A stretch of 64,000 bases of DNA from Larimichthys crocea (taxonomy: Eukaryota > Chordata > Actinopteri > Sciaenidae): assembly GCF_000972845.2 (NCBI RefSeq), contig NC_040027.1:12577760-12641759 (forward strand), written 5' to 3'. Positions 11,701 to 23,900 of this stretch are shown here, piece after piece (position 1 is the first letter of the stretch; each line of letters begins with the position of its first letter). The translations under genes were made by a program, and so were the position numbers. Under the pieces are notes generated by a model that was given only the letters and a program-made list of their open reading frames with translations, ran no database searches and was not told the origin of the DNA.

Positions 11701-14700
11701 GGTCTTTTGCCCTCATTAGTTAACTTCAGACAAGATAAAAAAAAATGTTTGAGTTATTCTGGAAATCTACTGGAATATAAAAAGAGTTCACCAGGATAAA
11801 CGATTAGAGTCTTCACAGGTCCACTTGTTTCTTATGAAAGAGGAGGCAACAACAAATCTGAGACAGCTGTATCCAAGTGACTAATCAGGTTGGCTGTATT
11901 GTCTACTAGAGTTTTGAGGGCCATAAATAATATCAAAGTTTTGTGATGTGATAGGAATATATCAGCCAATAGTTTTTTTTTTCTTCTCACACAGGAGAGA
12001 AGTGTATTTTTTGACACAAATCAGAGGGCGACAACTGTCGAGTTCATAAAAAAAATCACATCTAATGCTACTGCTTTCAACTGCAGCTGCTCATTAATAG
12101 GTGGAACATCATGCTGCCGCTGCCAGTGTTGGTGTTCTCTCTGTATTTGGGTCTTTTTCGGTTGAACAGATATTGATTCAGGCCTAATTATCTCCAGATC
12201 TACTCAGATGGGGTCTGACTATCTTTGGATTCCTTTTGGATCTGTCTCTTAGAGGCACAGGTTCGGGGTTCATTTTGAATCAAGTCCAACTCTGTGAAGT
12301 TTATGTTGGCTGTGTCATATGTAATTCTTCAACATGAGTCCTTAGTCCTTTTTTGTGTGTACGTGTCTGTTGTTTTCTGTGAGTATATAGCCAGGTTGGA
12401 GCCTGGTGACTCACATACTCCATTAACCCCCCCCTAGTACAGTGTCAGTGTGTGCATGACCCTTCACCTCTATCCCTTGACCTCTCCGGGACATACACTG
12501 ACCTGTAGAAGCTTAAACCTTCGGGTCTGCAGTACGTCAGTGACCTGACAATAAAATCTGTGTCATCTTCCTGTTATGTAAAGCCATAAGAATGCACACC
12601 AATCCCCAGAATACTTAACATGCAGTTATATATACGTAACATCTGGATTTTATCTTTTCTTACGGCGACAGAAGGAAAAATGTTGATATTGGTCCCAAGA
12701 AAGTTTCATTTTATCTGAGCTGCATGCCACAGACAGGGGGCTTTAAGCCTGTAATTGGCCTTCCCCCGGGGTATGGAGCCTGTCCCCACATCCCAGACAT
12801 TCCCCTTATTCCCCATCTCTGCTGTGTCCCTGTTGCCCCCACTGGGGGTGGCTTTGCTGTGTTTTACCAGAGATTGTAACAAAGGGGTGTGAATGACTCC
12901 GGGGCACTGCCCTGAGATGTCCAGCACTGACCTTCTCCAGTTCCCTACTGTTTAACAGCCTCACATCTGGACTGACCTGGACTGACCGTCTCCCCATCCA
13001 TCCACTTTCAGTAACACGTTCTCTCTCATCCCAGCCTCTGCGTATCCTGTCTCAAGCCCTAAAACCCTGGAGCAACACAAATCCGCTCACAGAATGAGCC
13101 GCAGGAGGTTGAGGATCAACTCCTGTCTGTTTCTTGACAAAGCCTCCTTGGCTCTCGCCTATCGCCTTCTGTTCGTCATTTTCCCCTCAAAAACCACACT
13201 TCATCATACACCTCCCTTTAAATATGTCATATTTACTGTGTATCTCTGTGACATACACACATGTGTACAACATGAATTTCTGTGCTCTGCTAATGTCCAC
13301 CGTCTTTTGGAAGCATAACAAGCCTTCTCAAACTGGAACACAGTTGGGTTTATCAGAAGATTGAGTTATTTACCTATCTCTTCCTTCCTGTGTTTAGCTG
13401 GAGAGGATTACAGTGGGAGAGAAGAGCAGTGATGGAGTTCTTTCCCTGGGAAGACCCAGGAATAGCCCCCCACCTCCGTCAGACGGCTGTGTTTACACTG
13501 TTCTGCACGGCTCAAGCCTAATGTACTATCTGTTTAATAGGCAGAGAGAGGCCTGTTTATAGAGAGGGACCTTTTTAACAGAGGTGATGGGCTGGTAGGC
13601 CAGAGGGCAAGACCAACTCATCTCACTTCCTGTTATCATTACCTCTCTTCTCTCAGACAGATAGGTGCTTGGCTTCTCTCCGCTTTCTGCATTACTTATC
13701 CCCGACGGCCTCGCCATCCTTCTGGCTGTGATTGTGCTCAGACTGTCGAGGAACACGAGACGGCTCCATCAGGTCGCCTTATATTAAAACCTCAGTGGGT
13801 CCACTTCTCAGCTCAATAGTAATTTGCATGTGCTGCATTTTAAATGTTCCACTAAGCATCTTTATACCAAATCTATATCTCAGCCCATTGAACTGAAACT
13901 TTATAGGAATTGCTTTGGTGTTAATAGCTGTCGAAGTATAGAGCCACAGCTCTGTGAATGTTAAACCTGAGGGAGTAAGACAGGCTCATAAGGGTTTAAC
14001 ACACTAAACATTTTCTCTTTTATTTTAAAGCGGCCTTTTTCTTCTAGCGTTGTTCTGTCTCTAGCCAGACTTGCGTTCGTTGCATGTGTGCATCTGCGGA
14101 TATTTTTTTGTACTGGTTTTCTATTGTTTACTGCGGCTCTTTAACTGTGGAGTCAAAACCCTTCACGTCAGGAGGATTTTTCATGTGGCCTGAATTTTTT
14201 TCTCCACACAAATGTGTGTTTTAGAGGGGGGGGGGGGGTTGGGGTTCTGCAGAATTTCAACTGAATGTTTTTCACAGCCTTGGCCAGAAGTTTTTCTCAC
14301 ACTTGCTCAGCCCAAACTTGTAGAACGAAACGGTTGATCTTTGTTGGAGATCGTCCATGCCACTCAAACCACTCACACAACTCTTTTCACAGTTCAGGAC
14401 TCTGTTGTACTGAGCTGCATTGTCATCTTGTAGTGTTTGGTTGAGGTGGTCTAGGGAACATGATCAGAGGGGGGCTCTTAGAGCTCCCACTAACACTCTC
14501 CATCCCTGGTGAATCAGGTCAGTGTGGTCTGCTGACTTGGCCTCTTGGCGTCAGACTTCATGAGCATGCTCCAATAAGACACCACAGACTGGGGAAAATC
14601 CCACAATGCCCAGCATTCACCCTTGGATTGTTAATAAAGAAGGTCGTAGAAAAAGCTGACCATTCGGGAAGATGGCGGGGGTTGTAAGAGACCCAACAAT

Positions 14701-17700
14701 GACCCAGTGTCCCAGACGGAGCTGACCAAAGAACCACCTCATACCTTTATGTTCCTCTGACTGGCATACGACCCCTCCATTTTAACGTGTCACCGCTCAT
14801 TGTTTGGATTTTTTTCCACGATGAACTGCATCTAAAACTATAGCCAGATGTGCTTGCAAGTAAGTGTGTGTGCGTCCGTGTGTGCACGCATGCGTTCATG
14901 CATGTGCATCCTTTAATGTGCTTATTCTGGTAACAGTGTCTAAACTTCCTGTTGTCACAAACAAGGCTCTCTGTTCCCCGTAGAAAAGCTCCACCTCAGG
15001 ACGGATTAACTATCAGGTCATTTGTCACTACCTGCTGAGCACAGGCCAGGGAAGGGTCACGGCCCACAGCACGTGTCTTTGTGTCTGTATGTCTGATCTG
15101 AAATGAAGACGGAGAAACATTCCAGGACCTTTGGATGTCTTCTTCAGATACTGAATCACCCCTTAGAGCCAGATTACAGATTTTCTAGCCAGATTGAAGA
15201 TTTCATTGTGATTGATCAGTTAAGGGTTAAACAGATGAGAAACTCTGCTGCCCTCGCAGAATTACCATGTTTTTAGCACCGCCGACAGAGCAATGACAGT
15301 CCAGCTTCTCTATGCTGGGTTGGCTGATGATGAATGCGCATCCTTGTGAGCCAGTGGACAGTAATCTCTCAGAACTTGCCTGGCCAGTTTTCTGCTGACC
15401 TATATGGTTTGGGGCACAGTAGATTAGTAGTGCCCCCTACTGCCAAGGATGGGCCAAGACTTGCATTCTGTAAACAGAGATGACTGGGATAAGGTGGGGG
15501 AAGTAGGAGTGACCCCCACCCTCAGGTCGTGGAGCAAAGGTGGGACAAGGACTCCTCTTTGCTGTAACGTGTAATTGTACCCATCTGAAACCCCAGTCCA
15601 CACCTCCTTCTCTGCTCTACCCCCTCCCCTCTGTTCACTCATGCCCACCCTACAGACCACCTTGTCGCCCCAGGGATTCGACCAGTCACCCAAAGGGAAC
15701 GAGGCTGACCAATCACTATGGCAACTAAGCACTGAGGGTCAAAGCAGGTCAATCAGAGACAGATTCTTGCCACCCTTGTTCTGTCATTAATTACCCATAG
15801 TTCCCCGGGGCAGCGCTCCATGTGTAACCACATAGCTAAGCAGCTCTGATCTAAGTGGTTTGAGTGTACGATCAGGTGGAGCGCACCATTTGTTTCATAT
15901 GTGTATCTATGACATGGTCAGTGTGGTCTCTATTAGCAGTTAAGTGAGTGTGCCAACCTCCGACAGCGTGTGTCAAATTGATATGTCATGTCGGCAATAA
16001 TAACTCAAATCTTTCCTACGACCCGTGCGGGGTGTTATAAAGACCTTTGACTCTAAAGCAGTTATTCGATTAAATGTTTTGAAAAGTTCACAGCAGAGCA
16101 ATCTAAGACAAGCCGTGCAGCATCTCAGTGTTTGATCCCAGCACCCAGAGCGATGTTTATAGGTCGTGACAACATTAGCCGTGTCTGGTTTTGAGCTCAG
16201 CTTTCAACTTGAGCTGGTATTTGCATTTGTTAGGAGCTATGTGGATGAAAAAAAAATGCATACTGCTTCCCTTCTTCTGCTTTTTTTTCTGTGTTTGGCA
16301 AGATAGCGTTTTGTTGTTCTTGGAATCATCTTGTATGACCTAGAAATGAAAGTCATCTGTTGAGGGATTTTTGGAGAGCGCACCACTTCACTCTCCTCTT
16401 AACGTGATTGACATCAGGGCGCAGAGGATAGGGAGATGCCCCCGAGGCTCTCTGCTGGGGTCTGGAGATAGTTAAGTGTCCTTCTGTCATCTTCTCATTC
16501 CACATTATTCTCTTCCCGTTATTGCCTAAGTCTCCTAGTCTAACCCTTTTATGTTTCATTATTAATATGATTGGTTTTGGGCTGATTCATTGAAACGTGT
16601 CTCATTATATCTGCGTATTCTTTATTAGGGGCAGAAGGGTGTATCTGGTACAGCGGTGTGAATGACTGTAGCCACATGCTTGAAACATCCTGAAAGAGAC
16701 CCGAAACCAGAGCGGCCGATGCGAACATGTACACATCGACAAAATATTTGTAAATGGATTTAGAAATGCCTCAGAACAGATGCCAGATAACTGGATGTGT
16801 TTAGTGCAATTATGACAAACAGAGAACGATTGCCCACATGTTTGCAAGATACAGCACACCGAAAGACGCACTCTCAATGAGCCACACATGACATATATAT
16901 ACGTAGAACGCGTTGAAATAACTCAAACATATGGGCTAGTACAAGAGCGAATGTCTATAGGTCTCCAGAGTTTTGTTGAAAAGTTTCCACTGCCTGCCTG
17001 GCCTGCCTTTCATGGTGTGTACCAGTTGAAGCCAAAACTAAGCTGTTCCAGCCTTCCACGCTGCGTTTTTATCCAATAGGAAAACTCGATTTGAAAACAT
17101 GTGAGGGAAAACCTCACTAATTCCTGTGTTTTCCCGCTCTAGCTTTCATCTAGGGCGAACTCACATGCCCCACTTTTCTTCTTCCATTGTTCTAAGCTTG
17201 GTGTACTCGGAGACACATGTGGGCCTGTTTGTCCCTCTGTTGTTTTCATGGAAATGGGAAAAGGAATGAAAGTAACCCAAAACGAGCACCGACGCCGAAC
17301 CGCTAATTATGAGCGCGAGGAGGGATGGAGGGGGCTGGTGGTGGTGGAGGAGAAGGAGAAGAAGAAGGAGGAGACTGGTTTCCTCATACGCCCGCCATGT
17401 GCCCCTTCGACCCCCTCCTCTCCATCTCCTGCTCCTTTAGCGCTCCATCTCCTCCACCCCACTGTTTTCTTTTCTTCTGTTCTGAGTTATTTAAGATGCT
17501 GTGTGTTCTCCTCTTTCATGTTTGTAGCTGTGACGTTTCTGTGTTCTGAGCGCCGTGTGTCTAAACATCACAGATATCTGCTCTTCTCCTCTCATAACAT
17601 CAGGCGCGGGGGAGGTCGCCCTCGACGGCGACAAGGTTTATGGCTCCTTTACATGCTTTGTATTGTGCGTTTGAGAGGCGTAATAAATTGTATGATTTCA

Positions 17701-18655
17701 TAAATGTGTGTTCACCTTTGGTGGTCATGTTTGTGTTCAGCTTGTGTTCATAAGCTTTCAAGTAATTTTCAGATGCTTATTGTGGTTATTAGGAGTTTGT
17801 TGACGAGACAAAACGAATCAGATTACACATTAAACGCGTACTGAACATCTGGTTGTGAGGATCATAAGTTCAGATGTCCTCAGTCACACTGCACCAACCG
17901 CTGCTCCACATCCTGTCTCAAGCATAACAATACAGAGGTTAAACTGCAGAATCAAATTTTTTATTTTTGCAAGTTTGCTTTACTGCAGCCTGCACTTGGC
18001 TGACTGTTATTTTTTCAGTTCTTTATAGAAAACAAAAAAAAAACTTTGTTTTGTTCAACTATATTAGCACATGAAACAATTTTGCACACAACTGATTATA
18101 ATAAGCCCCAGATCCTTAAGCTAGAGTGTTATGAAGCCCAGAAGGCCTGCAACAAATCTTACATTTATGAAGCTCATCATATTCAGTTTGTGTTGAGAGG
18201 CGCTGACTCAGCTCTCTGGTCATTTTGAAGGCTGCAGCGCGCGAATATGTCAGACTGCATTAAATTACAGTGAAGGCTGTTTGCAATGTGTTTGTCCACT
18301 ATAATTAATGTCAGCGAAGGTGGCCAAACTGTTACAAACGCCGAGTTTTTAGAGTCGAGACTTTTGCTCATTATGCCAAATCCTTCTCAGTGGACTTCTC
18401 TGAAAGTCAGTAAATCATATCGGTTTTAATAATTACAAAACCATCAATGTTTCTTTAAACTGACAACATCAATCAACCATCGAACTACTGAAAGCGTTTC
18501 ACAAATGTGGCATTGTTTAGAATCTTTTTCTTTTTTTTTTTAATTCACCAAAAAGTAAAAGTAAACCACAGACTTTAATACCACACAGCATCAAAAGTAA
18601 GCCCTTGTGGTCGTTAGATTATTATACATGATATCATTCAATCATTATTACTCAT
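8784..18655. other. Intronic stretch, mostly unique sequence, no gene seen
   Basis: Nearly 10 kb with no recognised repeat family, RNA gene or coding exon. Visible details are a strong but isolated donor-like CAG|GTAAGT at 9130-9137, a TTTTTC-rich pyrimidine tract ending in TAG at about 10672-10695, a run of 13 G at 14226-14238, and a purine-rich GGA/GAA patch at 17317-17375. The longest open frame (10790-11299) has no domain or motif that I can name. Confidence 0.6.
14226..14238. repeat. G13 homopolymer
   Basis: An uninterrupted run of G, followed by TT and GGGG. It is a possible G-quadruplex site and a likely place for sequencing length error. Confidence 0.9.
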
Positions 18656-18940
18656 GCGTCAGTTGGTACAGTGGTTAGCACTGTCACCTCACAGCAAACC
18701 TCGGCTGGGGTTTTTCGTGGGTTCTCTCCAGCTTCCACCGACAGTCCAAAGACATGCACTGAATAGGTTAGTTGGTGACGTTAAATTGTGTGAATGTGAG
18801 TGTGAATGTTTGTCTCAGTGTGCCCTGTGATGAACTGGCGACTTGTCCAGGTTGTACCCCGCCTGTCGCCCCAAGTCAGCTGGGATAGGCCCCAGCCCCG
18901 CCATGATGAGTACAAGCGCTTACAGATAATGGATGGATGT
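18656..18940 (+). repeat. Fish interspersed repeat with tRNA-like head and GGATGGATG tail
   Basis: The start reads GCGTCAGTTGGTACAGTGGT, then TAGCACTGTCACCTCACAGC, which resembles a tRNA-type A-box region. Then come GTGGGTTCTCTCC, CAGTCCAAAGACATGCA, GTGATGAACTGGCGACTTGT, CAGCTGGGATAGGCCCCAGC and a terminal ATGGATGGATG. I recognise this motif order from one of the most abundant dispersed repeats in fish genomes. The segment where a B box (GGTTCGAAC-like) would be expected is degraded, so pol III activity is unlikely. It has no coding capacity. Confidence 0.85.
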
Positions 18941-19284
18941 GGATTGATCCCATCTTCTTCTTTTTTAATTGTTTGGTTGGTAAAACTTAATAAATGAGGT
19001 GTGAAATCCCAATCATAATTACCCAAAGCCTTGTTTTGTCCAACCAACAGCCCAAACATCAAAAATTATTCAGTTTACTTCCATTTGAGAAGCTTGAACC
19101 ATAAAACATTATAACGTTCAGCATGAAAAGTGATCTAAACAAGTTCTCCAAACAGTCGCTGACTCATTTTATTATAATTGAAATTGACTATTTAATTACT
19201 CAGCTTATTATTTAGTACAAATTCTATACTGGTTTAAGTTTTTACAATGCATCATATTTTGTAAGTTCTTTATGTTTTGTACTT

Positions 19285-19595
19285 AATTTGTAAAGGAACT
19301 AGTAAGTATGGCTGTCGGATAAATGTAAAGGAGTAAAAAGTGCAATATTTCCCTCTAAAAAATATAGCAGAGTGGAAGAATAAGGTGTTTAGAAATGGAA
19401 ATACTTATACAGGCGTATGTTACTGCTGCACTAAAATCATCTTGTAGCGCCGTAGCTTGTTTATTTCCCTTTTTTTGTGAGTCGCTTTGGATAAAAGCAT
19501 CAGACAAAAGACTAAATGTAAGTAAAGTACAAGTACGTCAAAATTATACTTAAATACAGTACTTGAGTAAGTGTACTTATTACTTTCCATCACTG
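19285..19595 (-). mobile_element. Degenerate hAT-like MITE with nested SINE-like insertion
   Basis: The 3' end here, TTACTTTCCATCACTG, is the reverse complement of a CAGTGRTGGAAAGTAA-type terminus. Inside are GAGTAAAAAGTGCAATATTT, CCCTCTAAAA, AGAAATGGAAATAC, AAAGTACAAGTACGTCAAAA and GTACTTGAGT-like blocks typical of a widespread fish non-autonomous DNA element. The order is broken between AAATGGAAATAC (about 19405) and AGTAAAGTACAAG (about 19521) by unrelated sequence, annotated separately. Class (hAT-like) is from memory of the terminus and was not tested. No transposase is encoded. Confidence 0.7.
19408..19521 (+). mobile_element. SINE/LINE-tail-like insertion inside the MITE
   Basis: The block carries GTGAGTCGCTTTGGATAAAA followed by GCATCAGACAAAAGACTAAATGT. 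This matches in kind the 3' tail shared by fish SINEs and their partner LINEs (GTCGCTTTGGATAAAAGCGTCTG-type). It sits between two parts of the surrounding element, which suggests it inserted later. I could not identify a clear target-site duplication. Confidence 0.6.
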
Positions 19596-20946
19596 CTGTC
19601 AGTGTGAGACTGCTACAGTCAGTTGTATGGTGGGAAAATGAAGTCCTAATCAACCAGTGGCCCAGGTGAAGCTAAAAAAAAACATGGGTAATATTAGGCT
19701 AAGTGGTATACTTCGGATACTTGAGCACTTAGTCCACCAAGCACACAGTGACATCGTAATTCTCATGGTCTTAGTGGTGTTTGGAGAAGCAGCGCCTCTT
19801 TGCCAGTGTGATGTGTTTAGTCCTTGTTTCGCAGCGAGGCTCTGCGCTGCATCACAGGATAGACAAACAGACAGACAAGGCATTAGTGATGTGTTTACCA
19901 TCTGTTCAGGAAGGGACAGACATGATGGGAGAGGATAAGGAAGAGAGAGACATTTTCACGGTGTACGAAGGCAAGGGTGGTGGGGGCCGTCTGTGGATTT
20001 ACTGCCAGACATCAACCATTATTTATCAGAGAAACAGTGGTGTACACGCTGTGGCACACTGTCATCCTAAACTTGGAAGACAGGCCAGGGGTGTTCTTTA
20101 TAATACAAGAGCCACCTGGGATATGGACCCCAAAGGTGACAGGGAAATAATCACAGCTGGCAACATTTAGACACCACCTCCTGACCGAAAATATAACACC
20201 CAGAATTTTCCCTTCACACATTAGGCGCAGTCTTGGAGCCCATTATCCATGCAAACAGTCGAGAAAGTGCGGCCGTTGAGAAGGATAATGTGAGAGGGGA
20301 ACACAGTTTGTGACCCGGGAATTCTGGGATGTGATAGAGACCTACAGTAGGGAAGGTAAATAAGGTAAGGACTGTAGCAGGGATGGGATAAGGTAGCGAA
20401 ATTGAGTTTACTCTGGCTCTCTCTAACCCCCCTCCCCCCAAGTTTTGCGAAAAACCTCAGTGGAGCTGTTACTCGATTTGATATGTTATCGTACTTTTGA
20501 GTTCTAGCAGTTTTGATTTTGTGAAAGATGTAAGTTATGATAGTATTGGGTATTACATCAGGAGAATTTAAGAGTCTGTGTGATTTGGCCAGAGCAGGGT
20601 TGTTGTTTTTTGTTGTTTTTTTTTACAAGCGAGGCAATGAGAGCAAGAGAGAGGGGTACGCTGGGGAATGGGTGAAGAAATCTGGGAAAAAAGGGAGGAA
20701 ATAATAGAGAGAATTATGTATTTAGTCTGAGACAAAGTCAATAGAAAACTAAAAAACAGGGGTGTTAGGGTCATATCAATGGTCTGAGTTTGTCTCATTG
20801 CCCCTCCTGGTCGTGTTTTTAGCTGAGCTGTGAGCTTAACGCTCTGGGAATGTTTGTGCAGTACAAACCCTGGGTGATTTTATTTGTATTGTTCTATTTC
20901 AGCCTGTGTGTCAAACCAGTGTCAGCAGACCAGGACTGTGTTTTGT

Positions 20947-20949
<3 letters not shown>

Positions 20950-20979
<30 letters not shown>
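20950..20979. repeat. (CA)n microsatellite
   Basis: An uninterrupted CA run of about 30 bp. Confidence 0.96.
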
Positions 20980-20981
<2 letters not shown>

Positions 20982-23900
20982 AAGAGAAATCAGCCATCCA
21001 CTCATCACTCCGTCTGTCTCCAACCAGACCCCAAATCCTAACTCCACCCCCCTCTCTGTCCTGTCCTTGTTTACATCTGTTGGTCTTTGAATCTCAGAAT
21101 CAGGCACTCTGCATGGCAGTTCATTTGAGCATCAACCCAGATTTCATGAAAGGAGCAAAGTGTATTAACAGATGGAATTCATGCAGGGCGATGGGTGTTA
21201 GTGCGCAGACATGTAGTCTGCAGAAGGATCGCTGTACGTCTGTGCTCTCTTTCATTCTAGCTTGTGTGTTGTGTCCAGCCCTCCCCATGACACTTCAGTA
21301 AACACAAGCATAACACGTATACCTCCTGTTGCCTGTGTGTGTGTGTGTGTGTGCTCCAGTCAGACTGGGTTCTTAGTGTTTCGTTGCGGACCAGCGTGCT
21401 TCCATACAACCTGTTAAAACAGTGGCACGTTAGTATGTAAGTATGTGACAGAGGACTGCAGTGTGTGCACACTGCCACCCTGTCTCACGTCTTAGATTAC
21501 TCACAGAAAGGGCATTTTCTTCACGGCCCACTGCTCTGATACACTGCGGGACGAGTCACTGTGTTAGAATAATACATTTAATCTTGCTGCAAGCTTTTTA
21601 AAAAACCATTGAAAAGGTTCAAATCTCATCTGTGATGAATAAAACTGGGAGATGGAGAATTGTTATTATCTCCTCTGAACTTTTATTTTGAAATGTTCCT
21701 CCCCGTGCCACAACTACCCCTTACTGTGACTACCCATATTTCCTAATTCTATTTTCTCTCTCTTTTTTGTGTGAAGAAAGGGTTTCCAGTAAAACACGGA
21801 GGCCAGAATATGTCTGCAACTGTTTATGGCACAGCCGTTAACCAATGAGGCCTTTACTTCATTGTGTATGTGCATTTATATGTGTGTGTGTGTGCTACAA
21901 ATCCACGCTTAATCCTTTTTGTGTGTCCGTTAGACAGACAGTAAATAATTGTCTTGATTATAATTAACTGGTAAACACAGCATTGGTCTGAGTCACTTCA
22001 TACGTGCGCCCATCAGGGAGTGTTACGTAATCTAACTACATTTCCTTCTCATCATCCCAAACTTTATATTCCCATCTTTCCTCTCTCTTATCTTTTTTTT
22101 TTCTTTTTGTTTGTTTATGAAATGTTAGTTAAAATGTTCCAGTCTTATTTTGAGCATAATTCATCTCTACATCCTCCCAGGTGTGTGTACAAGTGTGTGT
22201 TTGCAGGAAAAAAAGGAGGAGGAGATTAGTTGTTTTCCATTTCCCGTGTCTGTAATGAGTGTTTCTATAAATGTTTGGGGAAGAGCAGCAGTTGTGTAGG
22301 CGTGTTTGTCAGTGTCTATGATAGAGATAAGCGCAGGTTGGCGGGACGATCCAGATTATGACGTAGAGCGTATTTACATAAAACACACAAACACTCACAC
22401 ATGTGCTTCTGAATACACACTGAGGTTTAGTACAGTTACCCCCTGTGACCTCTGTGTTCATGTGGGGTTCAGTAAAAGAAGTCTGGCCCCCCCCTTTTAT
22501 ATGCACATACGGTACATGTCCTCCTTATAAGAAACAGAGATCGCCCCAGCTGTACCCCAGAGAAATGACTCACATCACAGTGCACTAGTCAGTGACACAG
22601 CTCTCGGGTTATTCATGATGAATTCCATGTTTTATTCAAACTTCTCTACCCATGACTGAGCTCTGCATGCACTAGTCAGGTTAGAAATGACGGCATGGAC
22701 AGAGCTGAGGTCAGCGATGAAGAATAGAGCCGTGATCCACCTAACACTCAGCTAATAGGTTAAAAATATCCAACGCTTTGACTCCGGTCCATTTCCTGCC
22801 TGTTGAAGACTTCTCTGAGACGGAGGGATGGAGGGAAAAGAAACAAGCAGACCCGGTTCAATCCTTGCATGATGAGATCAAGCCTTTCTGCTGGGCTCGC
22901 CGTGGTGCAACAGTGCCCCCTGATGTCTGCCCCCTCTCCCCGGAGCAGCAGCACTTCTTTATCCCCCTTCTTATGCAAACATGCTCATTTGAACTTAAAA
23001 ATGTGTTCACCTAAATTTAAGCTCAAAATTAGAAAAAGGGGGATCACACTAAGTTGCCACTACACTTTTACAAATTTGCAGTCAACTTATTTCCAGCCAA
23101 CTCTTATTTTGAAATAGCCTCCTTTTTATTCTGGTGAAACTTATTCAGCCCACCCCCTCCACCACCACCACCTCTGCGACCTCCTCTCCATGTGTGAGGC
23201 TGAAACTGGAATCAGATGGGCTGCTTTAATCTTTCACACTACACTTTCTTCATTAAAATAAAAATAAAAAAAAACAAGATACAAGAGGAGGGAGAGAAAA
23301 GTGACGTGTCGTATCATGTTTCTGAATGACTGCAGTGGAAAAATGAGGACGAGCAACTGCGAAATGTCGAAGCCAGTTGTTTTGCTTTGAATCCCATCGG
23401 ATAAATTGTGGTTGTTTCATTCTGCTTCGTCTAGAAACCGTCTGTTTACCTCAGGATGTTTTCTCCCTGCTGGAGCCTCCTTGGTCAATTAGTAGTGGAT
23501 GTAATGTACTGTCCTTGGCAGTATTAGGGGGATGTGTGTGTGTGTGTGTGTGCGCGTGCGTGTGTCTACTCATGAATGCGTATGATTCAGTTTCTCGCAG
23601 TGTGAGAAAAGTGCGGGGGGTTTAACATGGCCCTGGGGTTTGCGGCTGCAGAGCAACTCTCATCTGGTGAATTACGCCATAATCTGTTGCAGCCTATGTG
23701 GCAAAAATAAAGCCTCATTAATTCCCTTATGTTTCTAAACAGACAGAGTATACTGCCTCGATGCGCTATTTCACATTAAAAGCCACGCAGGATGTCTATC
23801 GCAGGTTTTTCCCCCCAGTGTGATAAGAAGGCAGGGTGTCGTGTGCCGGGCAGACAGAGTCCAGCCGCAGTGACCAGCATGTGGCTGACTGGCGGTGACA

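Noticed and set aside
17248..17703. 151-codon open frame
   Set aside because: It is driven by a GGA/GAA-rich tract and its complement-like CT stretches. The protein is low complexity and unlike any family I know.
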